From: Actinospineispora acaciae DSM 45401 | GTDB lineage: Bacteria > Actinomycetota > Actinomycetes > Mycobacteriales > Pseudonocardiaceae | Length of the DNA stretch: 64,000 nucleotides | Direction of reading: 5' to 3' | Assembly: GCF_000620785.1 (NCBI RefSeq) | Contig: NZ_JIAI01000006.1 | Location: 1-64,000 of the forward strand | Shown here: positions 8,932-17,528 of the stretch, piece by piece | Layout: the number at the start of each line of letters is the position of its first letter | Position numbering within the stretch: the stretch's first letter is position 1 | Program-made: the position numbers and the translations under genes | The notes under the pieces: generated by a model | Seen by the model: the letters and a program-made list of their open reading frames with translations, nothing else | The model's database searches: none | What the model was told of the DNA's origin: nothing

Positions 8932-9197
8932 TGGCTGAGCCGGAGAAGTGCCGGTGTGGCGTTGGCCTGAAACCGCCGACCGAGGGCGAGTGGTGGTGGC
9001 CTCACGCTGATCCGGAACCAGGCCCAGACGTTCGTGCCGTGGTCCGTTACGGCGAGCATCCCCATCTGAACAGAACTATCCGGACGAGGAGCGGGTGGAT
9101 CGCACGTCACGGCCCGCAGCAGCCTCAGCCGTGGCGCGAGGTCGGGCTGTGCTCGGCAGGGAATTGCCATCCGGTCGTTCGCGCCAAAGTACTTTAG
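8931..9197 (+). CDS. Small hypothetical protein, Cys/Trp/His-rich
   Basis: 88 residues, start codon overlapping the stop of the tiny gene upstream. It holds a C-x-C-G near the N-terminus, a W-W-W-P-H segment, and C-S-A-G-N-C-H near the C-terminus, so four cysteines and several histidines could bind a metal, though no known zinc-ribbon spacing is matched. No homology to the second gene of module copy 2 (46067-46336) is visible. I do not recognise a family. Confidence 0.6.
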   Translation: MAEPEKCRCGVGLKPPTEGEWWWPHADPEPGPDVRAVVRYGEHPHLNRTIRTRSGWIARHGPQQPQPWREVGLCSAGNCHPVVRAKVL

Positions 9198-9371
9198 GAG
9201 AGACGTGACTTCCAGACGAGCCGACCGTCAGCCGGGAGAGAGCGGCGACGGCGCGAAGAAACCTATGAGCTTGATTAAGCTCCGGCTGTGGTCATGTGGG
9301 CAATGGTTCCTCGGCGCTTGTGCGCTGGTGCGGGAGCTGCTCAGGTCGCGTTAGCCCGAAAGGAAAACGTG

Positions 9372-10271
9372 TCAGGCGGTCAGGGCGGCTAGGCGCTCGG
9401 TGGCCACGCAGGAGATGACGCAGCGTTCCTTGGCGTCTCCGAGCAGGGAGGCGGTCCAGGTTGTGGTGCCGCCGTCGCCGAGGTCGACGTCTCCGGCGCG
9501 CAGGCAGAGTGCGGCGTCGGCGTAGTAGCCGGAGCCTTGGGTTCGGTCGGGGTCGGCGGTCAGTTCTACGCACGAGCGGTCGGCGGCGAGGGCCGGGACG
9601 ATGACGTCGGCGAAGCGCTGGGCGAGCACGGGGGAGTCGAACGGGGTGAACAGCAGGCGCGGGCGGTGGGTCGGCGCGAACTCGGCCAGGACGCGCAACC
9701 AGTAGCGCAGGTGATCGGTGAGCAGCCGCGCCTCGGTCTGGCCGGAGCCGGTGTCGCGGGCGCTGGAGACCAGGGCGAACAGCTTGAAATGCGCGGCCAG
9801 GCCGGGGCCGTCGAAGGCCTGGCCGCGCAGTACGCGGTGGCATGCGGCCAGGTCGACCCGGTCCCGGCGGGAGCCGGCGGCGCGGCGGCGGGCGGCCTCG
9901 ACCGCGAGCGCGTTGGTCGGGTCGGCCAGCACCTCGCTGCCGCGCACGGTGCTCACCACCCGGTTCTGATCCACGGTGGCCACCGCCGAACAGGTGCCCA
10001 GCGGCGCGACCGGGGACAGCTCGACGCCGGCGAACCGCTCCGGGAGCAGCTCCCACAGCCGGGCCTCCACCCGGACCAGCGCGCGCGGGTCGTGGCCGGC
10101 CGGGCGCACGAACCTGTCCTCCCGCCACCTGCGCGCCACCCGGGCCGGCGTCACCCGGGCCGCTCGCGTCCGCGCCACCCCCAGCAGCAGCGACTGGAGA
10201 TCCGTCGGCGAGAGCCCGTGCTCCAGAGCCGCCCGTGGCTCGGTCGACACCGCCCGCCAGATCCGTTCCAT
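9372..10271 (-). CDS. Hypothetical protein, possibly class II aaRS-like core
   Basis: 299 residues from an ATG at 10271. The frame is open further upstream, but that extension would run through the divergent antitoxin gene and its operator, so I reject it. Visible motifs are S-P-V-A-P-L-G-T-C-S-A-V-A-T-V-D-Q-N-R, D-P-T-N-A-L-A-V-E-A-A, and G-S-G-Y-Y-A-D-A followed by L-L-G-D-A-K-E-R-C-V-I-S. The late G-x-G-Y-Y plus D-G-G and L-G-x-x-K-E-R pattern faintly recalls HisRS/HisZ-like class II cores; this is weak inference. The gene is divergent from a VapBC-type pair. Confidence 0.75.
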   Translation of the reverse strand: MERIWRAVSTEPRAALEHGLSPTDLQSLLLGVARTRAARVTPARVARRWREDRFVRPAGHDPRALVRVEARLWELLPERFAGVELSPVAPLGTCSAVATVDQNRVVSTVRGSEVLADPTNALAVEAARRRAAGSRRDRVDLAACHRVLRGQAFDGPGLAAHFKLFALVSSARDTGSGQTEARLLTDHLRYWLRVLAEFAPTHRPRLLFTPFDSPVLAQRFADVIVPALAADRSCVELTADPDRTQGSGYYADAALCLRAGDVDLGDGGTTTWTASLLGDAKERCVISCVATERLAALTA

Positions 10272-10340
10272 GCCCGTGATCCTGGCCGAACCGCCGCCCG
10301 ACGTCCTCCGGGTTTCGCGCTCGGGGTTCGTCCGGTGTGT

Positions 10341-10357
10341 CACCGATGGCATCGGTG
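10341..10357. promoter_or_regulatory. Palindromic operator upstream of vapBC-like pair
   Basis: Perfect inverted repeat CACCGATG-G-CATCGGTG, 8-bp arms with a 1-bp centre, ending 13 bp before the antitoxin GTG. This is the expected position for autoregulation by a VapB antitoxin or VapBC complex. It may also affect the divergent gene starting at 10271. Confidence 0.6.
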
Positions 10358-10370
10358 GTCCACTTGGGTG

Positions 10371-10634
10371 GTGCCTACCAGCCGGCCGCGCTATCAGGTC
10401 ACTGAGACGCCCGCCGTCGCGCACGCGTTGGATGTCGCGGCGCGGCGCTGGCCCGATGAGTCGCGTTCCAGCCTGTTGCTGTGCCTGGTTCACGCCGGGA
10501 TGGAGGCCCTCGAACGCGAGCAGAGCCAGGCGACGCGCCGCAGGGAGGAGGCCATCGAGGCCACCAGCGGCAAGTACGCCGATGTGTTCGGTGACGACCA
10601 TCTGGCCACGCTGCGGCAGGGCTGGCCGGAGTGA
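10371..10634 (+). CDS. vapB: Antitoxin of VapBC-type TA pair
   Basis: 87 residues from GTG 10371. The N-terminus Y-Q-V-T-E-T-P-A-V-A-H-A-L-D-V-A-A-R-R-W-P suggests a ribbon-helix-helix/short-helix DNA-binding part, and the acidic C-terminal tail (Y-A-D-V-F-G-D-D-H-L) would thread onto the toxin. Its TGA overlaps the GTG of the PIN gene by 4 bp, the usual antitoxin-toxin arrangement. The family of the DNA-binding part is not certain. Confidence 0.8.
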   Translation: MPTSRPRYQVTETPAVAHALDVAARRWPDESRSSLLLCLVHAGMEALEREQSQATRRREEAIEATSGKYADVFGDDHLATLRQGWPE

Positions 10635-11023
10635 TCACGCTGGACGCCTGTGTGGTGATCGCGCATCTGTCCCCGCGCGACCCGCACCATCGGGCGGCGA
10701 CGGACTATCTCCGCCGGTCGGTGAGCGAGGACTTCGTCATCCATCCGCTGAACCTGGCCGAGGTGCTCGCCGGGGGAGTGCGGGCCGGTCGCGGCCAGGA
10801 GATGCTCGCGGACCTGGAGGCGATCGGCATCCGCGAGGCCGAGCGGCAGGCGGGGGAGCCGCTGCGGCTGGCGAACCTGCGGCTGCGCACCGGCCTGAAG
10901 ATGCCCGACTGCTGCGCGCTGGACACCGCGATGACCACCGGGTCCACCCTGGCCACGTTCGACGACGCGTTAGCAGCCGCCGCGCGCCGCCACCACCTCG
11001 ACGTCACACCCGGCGCCGCGTGA
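10631..11023 (+). CDS. vapC: PIN-domain ribonuclease toxin (VapC-like)
   Basis: 130 residues forming one PIN domain. Acidic catalytic residues are in register: Asp5 (I-T-L-D-A-C-V), Glu44 (N-L-A-E-V-L), Asp92 (M-P-D-C-C-A-L-D) and Asp112 (T-F-D-D-A-L). PIN toxins cleave RNA with Mg2+/Mn2+, commonly tRNA or rRNA; the target here is unknown. The GTG start overlaps the antitoxin stop. Confidence 0.92.
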   Translation: MITLDACVVIAHLSPRDPHHRAATDYLRRSVSEDFVIHPLNLAEVLAGGVRAGRGQEMLADLEAIGIREAERQAGEPLRLANLRLRTGLKMPDCCALDTAMTTGSTLATFDDALAAAARRHHLDVTPGAA

Positions 11024-11996
11024 CCGACAGCCCGCCGAACAGGTGGGACAGCCGGCCCCGGCGCAGCTCCAGGACCATGACCACGAGCAGCACCAGGCCC
11101 TGCACGATCTGGTAGATGAGCGGGTTGATCCGCAGGATGTTGAAGCCGCTCTCCAGCATCTGCAAGGTCAGCGCGGCGAGCACCACGCCGATGATCGAGC
11201 CCTTGCCGCCGGCCGGGTCGGTGCCGCCGAGGACGGCGATCACGATCGCGAGCAGGACGTACGAACCGCCGTAGTCCGGGCTCGCGCTGGCCGACTTGGC
11301 CGCGATCAGGATGCCCGCGAGCCCGGCCAGCAGGCCGCTGAGCAGGTAGGTGCGTAGCAGCACGCCGCGCTCGTCGATGCCCGAGTAGCGGCCGGCCACC
11401 GCGTTCGCCCCGACCAGGGTGATCCGCATGCCCAGGCCGGTGCGGTTGACCAGCCACCACAGCAGCGCCGTCGCGAGCAGGGTGAGCAGCAGCGACACCG
11501 GGACCAGCGCGATGGTCAGGGTGCCGAGCTGCAGGAACGTGTCGGGCAGGCCGTACTGGGCCTTGCCGCCGGTCCAGAGCACGGCGGCGCCGTTGAACAC
11601 CTGCATGGTGGCCAGCGTGGCCAGGATCGGCGAGATGCCCACCCGGGCCACCAGCACGCCGTTCACCGCCCCGCAGGCCAGGCCGACGGCCAGCGCGATC
11701 GCCAGCGCCGCGACCAGCGAGCCGGCGCCGGTCGCGGACTCGCCGCCGGCGGACAGGTAGAAGCGGGCGGCGGCGATCGCGGCCAGGTTCGCGGTGGCCA
11801 CGATGGACAGGTCGATGCCGCCGGTGCGCATGGCCAGCGCGACCGCGAGCGCCAGGGCCGCGATCTCGGGGACGGAGTAGCCCATGGACTGGAAGTTCAG
11901 CGCGGTGGGGAACACGCTCGGGCTCAGCGCCGAGAACACCACCACGACCAGGACCATGAGCACGGCGAGGCGGGTGACCTGGGAGTTCGGTTTCAT
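11004..11996 (-). CDS. Sugar ABC transporter permease (RbsC/LsrD-like)
   Basis: 330 residues with about ten hydrophobic segments and the binding-protein-dependent permease signature G-x-x-x-L-A-G-x-x-G-I (L-L-S-G-L-L-A-G-L-A-G-I) and G-G-T-D-P-A-G-G-K-G-S-I-I-G-V-V near the C-terminus. It is the last gene of the leftward sugar operon, and its ATG overlaps the stop of the preceding permease (ATGA). It would pair with the second permease to form the membrane channel. The 3' end overlaps the convergent PIN toxin gene by 20 bp. Confidence 0.93.
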   Translation of the reverse strand: MKPNSQVTRLAVLMVLVVVVFSALSPSVFPTALNFQSMGYSVPEIAALALAVALAMRTGGIDLSIVATANLAAIAAARFYLSAGGESATGAGSLVAALAIALAVGLACGAVNGVLVARVGISPILATLATMQVFNGAAVLWTGGKAQYGLPDTFLQLGTLTIALVPVSLLLTLLATALLWWLVNRTGLGMRITLVGANAVAGRYSGIDERGVLLRTYLLSGLLAGLAGILIAAKSASASPDYGGSYVLLAIVIAVLGGTDPAGGKGSIIGVVLAALTLQMLESGFNILRINPLIYQIVQGLVLLVVMVLELRRGRLSHLFGGLSVTRRRV

Positions 11997-12982
11997 CGGG
12001 CCGCCTCGGCCAGGATCGGGGTGGCCCGGTGCCGTCGTCGTCCCAGCACCTGGAGGGTGACGCCGCCGAGGACCAGCAGGCCGACCGCGAGGCGCTGCCA
12101 GGCGCTGGGCACGCCGAGCTGGACCAGCGAGTTGTCGATCACGGCGATGAGCGTGACGCCGAGCACGGTGCCCAGCACCGACCCCCGCCCGCCGAAGATG
12201 GACGCGCCGCCGATGACCACCGCGGCGATCACGTCCAGCTCGCTGCCGACCAGGTCGTACGGGTTGGCCTGGCGGCTGAGCACCACGTGCAGCAGCCCGC
12301 CGATGCCGGCGAGCAGGCCGGCGGCGAGGTAGACGAAGGTGTGGGTGCGGCCCAGCCGGACGCCGATGCGGCGGGCGGACTCGATGTCGCCGCCGATCGC
12401 GTACACCGACCGCCCGAGCACCGTGCCGCGCAGCAGCAGCGCCAGCACCACGCACAGCGCCACCACCGGGATGACCAGCGCGGACAGCTGCGCTCCGCCC
12501 GCGTCGACCAGCCGCGCCCTGGCCAGCGACTCCAGCCCGCCGGGCAGGATGTTGATCGCCTCCGAGCCGATGAAGGCGATCAGCGCGCCCCGAATCGCCC
12601 CGCCGGTGCCCAGCGTGGTGATCAGCGTCGGCAGCCGGAACCCGCCGACCACCGCGGCGTTCAGCGAGCCCAGCGCCACCCCGACCGCGGCGGCGGCCAG
12701 GAACGGCCAGAGCGTGCCGTCGATGCCCCAGCCGGTCATCATGGCCACCGTGGCGTAGCCGCTGAAGATCGCGATCGCGGTGAACGACACGTCGATCCCG
12801 CCGGAGATCATCACGATCAGCACGCCCAGTGCGAGGGTCAGGTCGACCAGGCCGGAGCGCACGGTGTTGAACAGCGTCTGGACGCTCCAGAAGCTGGGCT
12901 CGATCACGCCCATTCCCAGCACGACCAGCAGGATCAGCGCGACCAGCACGCCCTCGTTGTTCTCACCCCTCAAACGGGTCAC
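11993..12982 (-). CDS. Sugar ABC transporter permease (RbsC/LsrC-like)
   Basis: 329 residues from GTG 12982, chosen because it forms a GTGA overlap with the stop of the ATPase gene; a longer frame upstream lies inside that gene and is rejected. It holds the I-S-G-G-I-D-V-S-F-T-A and G-G-A-S-I-F-G-G-R-G-S-V-L-G-T signatures of the branched-chain/sugar permease family (CUT2). It forms a heterodimeric channel with the 11004-11996 product. Confidence 0.93.
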   Translation of the reverse strand: MTRLRGENNEGVLVALILLVVLGMGVIEPSFWSVQTLFNTVRSGLVDLTLALGVLIVMISGGIDVSFTAIAIFSGYATVAMMTGWGIDGTLWPFLAAAAVGVALGSLNAAVVGGFRLPTLITTLGTGGAIRGALIAFIGSEAINILPGGLESLARARLVDAGGAQLSALVIPVVALCVVLALLLRGTVLGRSVYAIGGDIESARRIGVRLGRTHTFVYLAAGLLAGIGGLLHVVLSRQANPYDLVGSELDVIAAVVIGGASIFGGRGSVLGTVLGVTLIAVIDNSLVQLGVPSAWQRLAVGLLVLGGVTLQVLGRRRHRATPILAEAAR

Positions 12983-14475
12983 GCGACCAGCTCCTCGGTG
13001 ATGGCCGCGACGCTGATCCGGTCGCCGCCGATCTCCTCGGCCATCCGCCCCCGGCGTACCACCAGCACCCGGTGGCAGGCGCTGACCAGCTCGGGCACGT
13101 CGTCGGAGATCACCAGCACGCCCATCCCGGCGGCGGCGCGTTCGCGCAGGATGCGCATGATCTCCTCCTTGGCGCCGATGTCCACCCCGACCGTCGGGCT
13201 GTTGAGCACCAGCACCCGCGGCTCGCGGACCAGCCACTTGGCCAGCACCACCCGCTGCTGGTTGCCGCCGGAGAGGCTGCGCACCGGGGCCAGCGCGCCG
13301 GCGGCCTTGATCCGCAGGTCGTTCATGGCGTCGGCGACCAGGCGGGCGATCTCGGTGCGGCGCAGCCGGCCCAGCGGCCCGGTGCGCAGGTCGATGCTGC
13401 CGGCGACCACGTTGTCGCTGATCGACTGCTCCAGGAACACGCCCTGGGTGAGCCGGTCGCCGGGGACATAGCCGATGCCGGCGGAGATCGCGTCGGCGAC
13501 CGAGCGGATGCGTACCTCCCGGCCGTCCACCAGCACGGTGCCGGAGTCCGCCGGGTGCACGCCGAAGATGGCCTCGGCGATCTCGGTGCGGCCGGAGCCG
13601 AGCAGGCCGGTTAGCCCGACGATCTCGCCCTGGCGGACGGTGAACGACACGTCGGCGAACTCCCGCGCCCGGCCCAGCTCGCGGACCTCCAGCGCGGCCG
13701 GGACGTCCGGCGCCACCGGGTCGACCTGGCGGTCGGCCACCACGTCGCGGCCGGTCATGGCGCGGACCAGGGCCGGCCGGTCCAGCTCGGCGACCGTGCC
13801 GGAGCCGACCACCGAGCCGTTGCGCAGCACGGTGATCCGGTCCGAGATCCGGTAGATCTCCTCCAGCTTGTGGCTGACGAACACGACCGCGAGCCCCTCC
13901 GAACGCAGCCGGTCGACCAGTGCGAACAGCGCGTCGATCTCCCGCCAGGTGAGCGCGGTGGTCGGCTCGTCCATGAACAGCACCTTCGCCCGGTTGGCGA
14001 ACGCGCGGCAGATCGCGACAAGTTGTCGGGAGGCGACCGGCAGGTCCTCGACCCTGGCGGTGAGATCCAGCTCGACGCCCAGGCGGGAGACGGCCTCGCG
14101 GGCGATGCGGTGCGCCGCGCGGCGGCTGGCGAACCGCTCCCGGTTGGCCAGCCGGGTGGCCAGCGCGATGTTCTCCGCGACCGTGAGGTTCGCCAGCAGG
14201 GACAGGTCCTGGTAGATGACCTGCACGCCCAGCGCGACGGCCGCCGCCGGGGTGAGCCGGTCGGCGGCCGTGCTGTCCACCTCGATCGCGCCGGCGTCGG
14301 CCCGCTCCACCCCGCTCACGATCTTGATCAGGGTGGACTTGCCGGAGCCGTTCTCCCCGACCAGGCAGTGCACCTCGCCCCGGCGGACCTCCAGGCCGAC
14401 GCCGCGCAGGGCGTGCACCCCGCCGAAGGTCTTGCTCACCCCTTCGGCGCGGAGCACCACGGGCTGGTCCGTCAT
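12979..14475 (-). CDS. Sugar ABC transporter ATP-binding protein (CUT2, two NBDs)
   Basis: 498 residues, tandem ABC domains as in RbsA/XylG/LsrA. The N-terminal domain has Walker A G-E-N-G-S-G-K-S and Walker B V-L-F-M-D-E-P-T. The C-terminal domain has a divergent P-loop (G-L-L-G-S-G-R-T-E) and signature L-S-G-G-N-Q-Q-R with V-L-V-L-N-S-P-T, where the Walker B Glu is replaced, as is common in the second NBD of this class. ATG start follows the binding-protein gene by 4 bp. Confidence 0.95.
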   Translation of the reverse strand: MTDQPVVLRAEGVSKTFGGVHALRGVGLEVRRGEVHCLVGENGSGKSTLIKIVSGVERADAGAIEVDSTAADRLTPAAAVALGVQVIYQDLSLLANLTVAENIALATRLANRERFASRRAAHRIAREAVSRLGVELDLTARVEDLPVASRQLVAICRAFANRAKVLFMDEPTTALTWREIDALFALVDRLRSEGLAVVFVSHKLEEIYRISDRITVLRNGSVVGSGTVAELDRPALVRAMTGRDVVADRQVDPVAPDVPAALEVRELGRAREFADVSFTVRQGEIVGLTGLLGSGRTEIAEAIFGVHPADSGTVLVDGREVRIRSVADAISAGIGYVPGDRLTQGVFLEQSISDNVVAGSIDLRTGPLGRLRRTEIARLVADAMNDLRIKAAGALAPVRSLSGGNQQRVVLAKWLVREPRVLVLNSPTVGVDIGAKEEIMRILRERAAAGMGVLVISDDVPELVSACHRVLVVRRGRMAEEIGGDRISVAAITEELVA

Positions 14476-14479
14476 CGCG

Positions 14480-15490
14480 TCAGAAGCTGTACTGGCCGAC
14501 GTTGTTGCGGTCCACGTCGATCCAGGCGCTGCCGTGGAACGTGGGCGGGTTCGGCCGGATCTGGGTCAGCGACTCGTAGCCGGGCAGGCCGAGGTTGGTG
14601 CCCTGGGTGACGGGCTTGTTCTCGGTGAGCATCTGCGCGATCTTCATCATGGCGGTGCCGGCGGTGGCCGGGTCCCAGAAGAAGATCTTGTCGATGCTGC
14701 CGTCCTGCAGGTACTTGCTGGCCACCGACGGCACCGAGGTGCCCATCACGCAGACGCTGTTCTGCTTGCCGGCCTCCTGCACGGCGCGGCCGATGCCGGC
14801 CACGTCGGTGGCGGCGCTGCCCAGGATGCCCTTGAGGTCGGGGTAGCGGGCGAGCAGCTCCTTGGTGCGGTTGTAGGCGACGTCGGCGTTCTCCTGCGAC
14901 TCCACCGGGTCGGTGACGCGCTGGACGGTCGGGTGCGCGGACTTGGCCCTGTCCACGGCGCCCTGCGCCCACTCCATGTGCGTCTTGGCGGTCAGGTGGC
15001 CGACGAGCTGGGCGTAGCTGCCGCTGCCGCCCATGCAGTTGGTCAGCTCGTCGACCATGTGCGCGCCGTAGGCGGCGTTGTCGAACGGCTCGATGTCCAC
15101 GTCGGTGTTCTGCTGGTCGCTGGCCTCGTGGGTGACGACCTTGATGCCGGCGTCGCGCGCGCGCTTGAGCACGCCCTCCAGCGACTCCGGCGAGTTCGGC
15201 ACCACCGCGATCGCGGTCGGCCGCTGCGGGATCAGGTCCTGGATGATCTTGACCTGTTTCTCCGGGCTGGCGTCGTCGGCGCCGGTCTGGGTGGCGTCGA
15301 CGCCGGTCTGGGAGGCGAACTGCTTGACGCCGGTCTCCATCCGGTTGAACCAGGCCACGCCGGTCAGCTTGACCACGGTGACGTAGCGGTTGCCGCCCGG
15401 GGCGGCCCCGTTGGACTTGATGCCCTGGCCGCAGCCTGCTACAGCAAGGGCGAGCACCCCGGCGGTGACCGAGGCGAGAAGTGCGCGCAT
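14480..15490 (-). CDS. Sugar ABC transporter substrate-binding lipoprotein (LsrB/RhaS-like)
   Basis: 336 residues from ATG 15490, which has GAGGAG 8 nt upstream; the ATG at 15505 is part of that ribosome site and is less likely. A lipoprotein signal ends in V-A-G-C near residue 19. The periplasmic-binding-protein type I fold is visible (D-L-I-P-Q-R-P-T-A-I-A-V-V-P, V-V-T-H-E-A, D-L-K-G-I-L-G-S-A-A-T-D-V-A-G). It resembles AI-2/rhamnose-type binders; the sugar is not determinable. Confidence 0.92.
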   Translation of the reverse strand: MRALLASVTAGVLALAVAGCGQGIKSNGAAPGGNRYVTVVKLTGVAWFNRMETGVKQFASQTGVDATQTGADDASPEKQVKIIQDLIPQRPTAIAVVPNSPESLEGVLKRARDAGIKVVTHEASDQQNTDVDIEPFDNAAYGAHMVDELTNCMGGSGSYAQLVGHLTAKTHMEWAQGAVDRAKSAHPTVQRVTDPVESQENADVAYNRTKELLARYPDLKGILGSAATDVAGIGRAVQEAGKQNSVCVMGTSVPSVASKYLQDGSIDKIFFWDPATAGTAMMKIAQMLTENKPVTQGTNLGLPGYESLTQIRPNPPTFHGSAWIDVDRNNVGQYSF

Positions 15491-15509
15491 CGTTGAGCTC
15501 CTCATCTTC

Positions 15510-16334
15510 TCAGGCGTTTCGGGGTGTCCAGGCGCCGTTCTCGGCGGCGGCCTCGACCAGCCGGCGGACCCGGACGGGGTCCACCTCGTTCCAGGTCACG
15601 CCGTCGCGCTTGAACGCGGTGCCGACGATGCAGCCGTCCGCGACGGACAGCATCTGCTCGACGGTCTCCGGGCGCACGCCGGTGTTGGCGATCACCGGGA
15701 CCTCGCCGACGGCGTCCTTGGCGTCGCGGAGCTGGCCCAGGTCCACGCCGGTGCCGGTGGTCACGCCGGACACGCACACCGCGTCGGCCAGCGAGCTGAA
15801 CACCACCGAGCGGGCGGTCAGGCCGATCTCGCGCGGCGCCAGCGGGGCGGCGAACTCGGCGGTGATGTTGTAGAACATCTTCACGTTCTCGGCGCCGATC
15901 TGGCGGCGGAAGCTCAGGGTGGCGGCCGGGTCGGTGTTCCACAGCCCGAAGTCGCCGGCGTAGGTGCCGGTGAAGACCTCGCGGACGAACTTCGCGCCGG
16001 TGGCGTTCGCGACGGCCAGCGCGGCGATCGGATCCCAGAGGACGTCCACGCCGAACGGGATCGGCAGGTCGCGGGACAGCTCGGCCACCGCGGCGCCCAT
16101 GAACGCCGTCGTCTCCGGGCCGACGGTGGTGCGGTAGGGGCGGTCGCCCTCGTTGCAGAACATCACCGCGTCCACCCCGCTGGGGACCAGGTGCTCCAGG
16201 TCGCGGCGGACCGCGTCGATGCAGCCGGCCACGCCCGCCGTCGCGTCGTGCAGCGGCTGTCCGGGCAGCGGAGGGAAGTGCGCCATCGCGATGATGGCCT
16301 TGTCCTTGCCGAACAGCTCCTTGATGGCAGTCAT
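15510..16334 (-). CDS. BtpA/SgcQ-family protein
   Basis: 274 residues with the BtpA-family pattern: A-M-A-H-F-P-P-L-P-G near the start, V-D-A-V-M-F-C-N-E, P-F-G-V-D-V-L-W-D-P, V-C-V-S-G-V-T-T-G and I-A-N-T-G-V near the end, a TIM-barrel arrangement. E. coli SgcQ belongs to the same family and sits beside the peptidase-like SgcX, as here. The substrate is unknown but is expected to be a phosphorylated or modified sugar. ATG overlaps the M42 gene stop (ATGA). Confidence 0.9.
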   Translation of the reverse strand: MTAIKELFGKDKAIIAMAHFPPLPGQPLHDATAGVAGCIDAVRRDLEHLVPSGVDAVMFCNEGDRPYRTTVGPETTAFMGAAVAELSRDLPIPFGVDVLWDPIAALAVANATGAKFVREVFTGTYAGDFGLWNTDPAATLSFRRQIGAENVKMFYNITAEFAAPLAPREIGLTARSVVFSSLADAVCVSGVTTGTGVDLGQLRDAKDAVGEVPVIANTGVRPETVEQMLSVADGCIVGTAFKRDGVTWNEVDPVRVRRLVEAAAENGAWTPRNA

Positions 16335-17446
16335 GCGGCCCCTCCGTTGCGAAGTTGTGCCGAACCCCGGGCCAGGTCCTCGTCCCGGATCCGGTCGGTG
16401 AGCGCGACCAGCAGCTCCGTGGTGTCCAGCAGGTCGGAGAGCTGCGCGGTCTCCACCGGTGAGTGCGTGTAGCGGACCGGGATGCCGACCCCGACCGCGG
16501 CGATGCCCTCGGCGCTGGCCATCGGCACGAACGCGGCGTCGGTGATGATCCCGACCATGGCGTCGTACTGGGGCGTCTGTCCGATCGAGGCGGCGGCCTG
16601 CTCCACCGCGCGGACCAGGCCGGGGTGCGGGATGAGGCCGCCGAGGGTGCCCCGGCCGTGGAAGGACAGCCGGGACAGCGTCGGCCCGCCGCCGAGCCGG
16701 ACCGCGCCCGCGCCGGCCAGGTCGGGGGTGTCGGTGGCGGGGGCGACGTCGACGTTGACGACGACGTCGGGGGAGAAGCGCGCGACCAGCGCCAGCGCGC
16801 CGCGCACGTGGAACTCCTCCTGCGTGGTGAAGCCGACGTGCACGGTCTGGCGCGGCGGGCTCTCCAGCAGACGGTCGACGTAGCGGAGCAGGGCGGCGAC
16901 GCCGGTCCGGTCGTCCAGGGACTTGCCGGCGAAGCGCCCGCCGGCCAGCTCGTCGAACTCCGGGGCGTAGGTGACCGGGTCGCCGACCCGGACGCCCAGT
17001 TCGCCCGAGCCGGCGTCCAGGTAGAGGTCGGTGGCCGGGCGGGCCACGTACTTCTCCTCCGCCGGGGTCAGGTGGTGGCTCTTGATCCCGACCACCGCGG
17101 GCAGGTCGCCGTCGCGGGTGTGCACCACCAGCCGCGCGCCGGGCAGCACCCGCTCGGGCATCCCGCCGAGGCGGTGCACCCGCAGCCAGCCATCGGCGTC
17201 CAGGCCGCGCACCACCAGGCCCAGCTCGTCGAGGTGCGCGGTGACCAGCGTCCTCGGCCCGTCGCCGCGACCGTTGATCGTCACCGCGACCTGGCCCAGC
17301 CGGTCGACCACCGGGTCCAGGCCACGGGCGCTCAGGTGCTCGCTCACCAACGCGGTCAGCCGGTCCTCGTGGCCGGCCGGTGCCGCGATCCCGGACAGGC
17401 CCCTGACCAGCCCGAGCGGGTCGGCGCCGGGATCCCAAGCGGCCAC
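16331..17446 (-). CDS. M42-family peptidase / SgcX-like deacylase
   Basis: 371 residues from GTG 17446, preceded by AAGG; the longer frame from GTG 17488 would begin inside the operator palindrome and is rejected. Metal and catalytic residues of the M42/M20 clan are present: H in V-T-A-H-L-D-E-L-G, D-D in S-L-D-D-R-T-G, E-E in T-T-Q-E-E-F-H-V-R-G-A, D in V-N-V-D-V-A and H in Y-T-H-S-P-V-E. In sugar operons such proteins may deacylate or cleave sugar conjugates instead of peptides. First gene of the six-gene leftward operon. Confidence 0.9.
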   Translation of the reverse strand: MAAWDPGADPLGLVRGLSGIAAPAGHEDRLTALVSEHLSARGLDPVVDRLGQVAVTINGRGDGPRTLVTAHLDELGLVVRGLDADGWLRVHRLGGMPERVLPGARLVVHTRDGDLPAVVGIKSHHLTPAEEKYVARPATDLYLDAGSGELGVRVGDPVTYAPEFDELAGGRFAGKSLDDRTGVAALLRYVDRLLESPPRQTVHVGFTTQEEFHVRGALALVARFSPDVVVNVDVAPATDTPDLAGAGAVRLGGGPTLSRLSFHGRGTLGGLIPHPGLVRAVEQAAASIGQTPQYDAMVGIITDAAFVPMASAEGIAAVGVGIPVRYTHSPVETAQLSDLLDTTELLVALTDRIRDEDLARGSAQLRNGGAA

Positions 17447-17483
17447 TCGCCTTACCCCTTCCGTGTGACAACTCGCGTTAGCG

Positions 17484-17499
17484 TGCACGAAAACGTGCA
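17484..17499. promoter_or_regulatory. DeoR-type operator palindrome
   Basis: Perfect inverted repeat TGCACG-AAAA-CGTGCA, with a further TGCACG half-site at 17515-17520. It lies between the divergent M42 and DeoR genes, the expected place for the adjacent DeoR repressor to control both directions. Confidence 0.7.
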
Positions 17500-17528
17500 G
17501 CCGCGCAAGCGAGCTGCACGGTTTCGCT

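Noticed and set aside
10272..10601. N-terminal extension of the 9372 gene to 10601
   Set aside because: It would run antisense through the vapB-like gene and its operator; the extension has no domain-like sequence.
17447..17488. Earlier GTG start for the M42 gene at 17488
   Set aside because: It lies inside the TGCACG palindrome and lacks a ribosome site; GTG 17446 has AAGG upstream.
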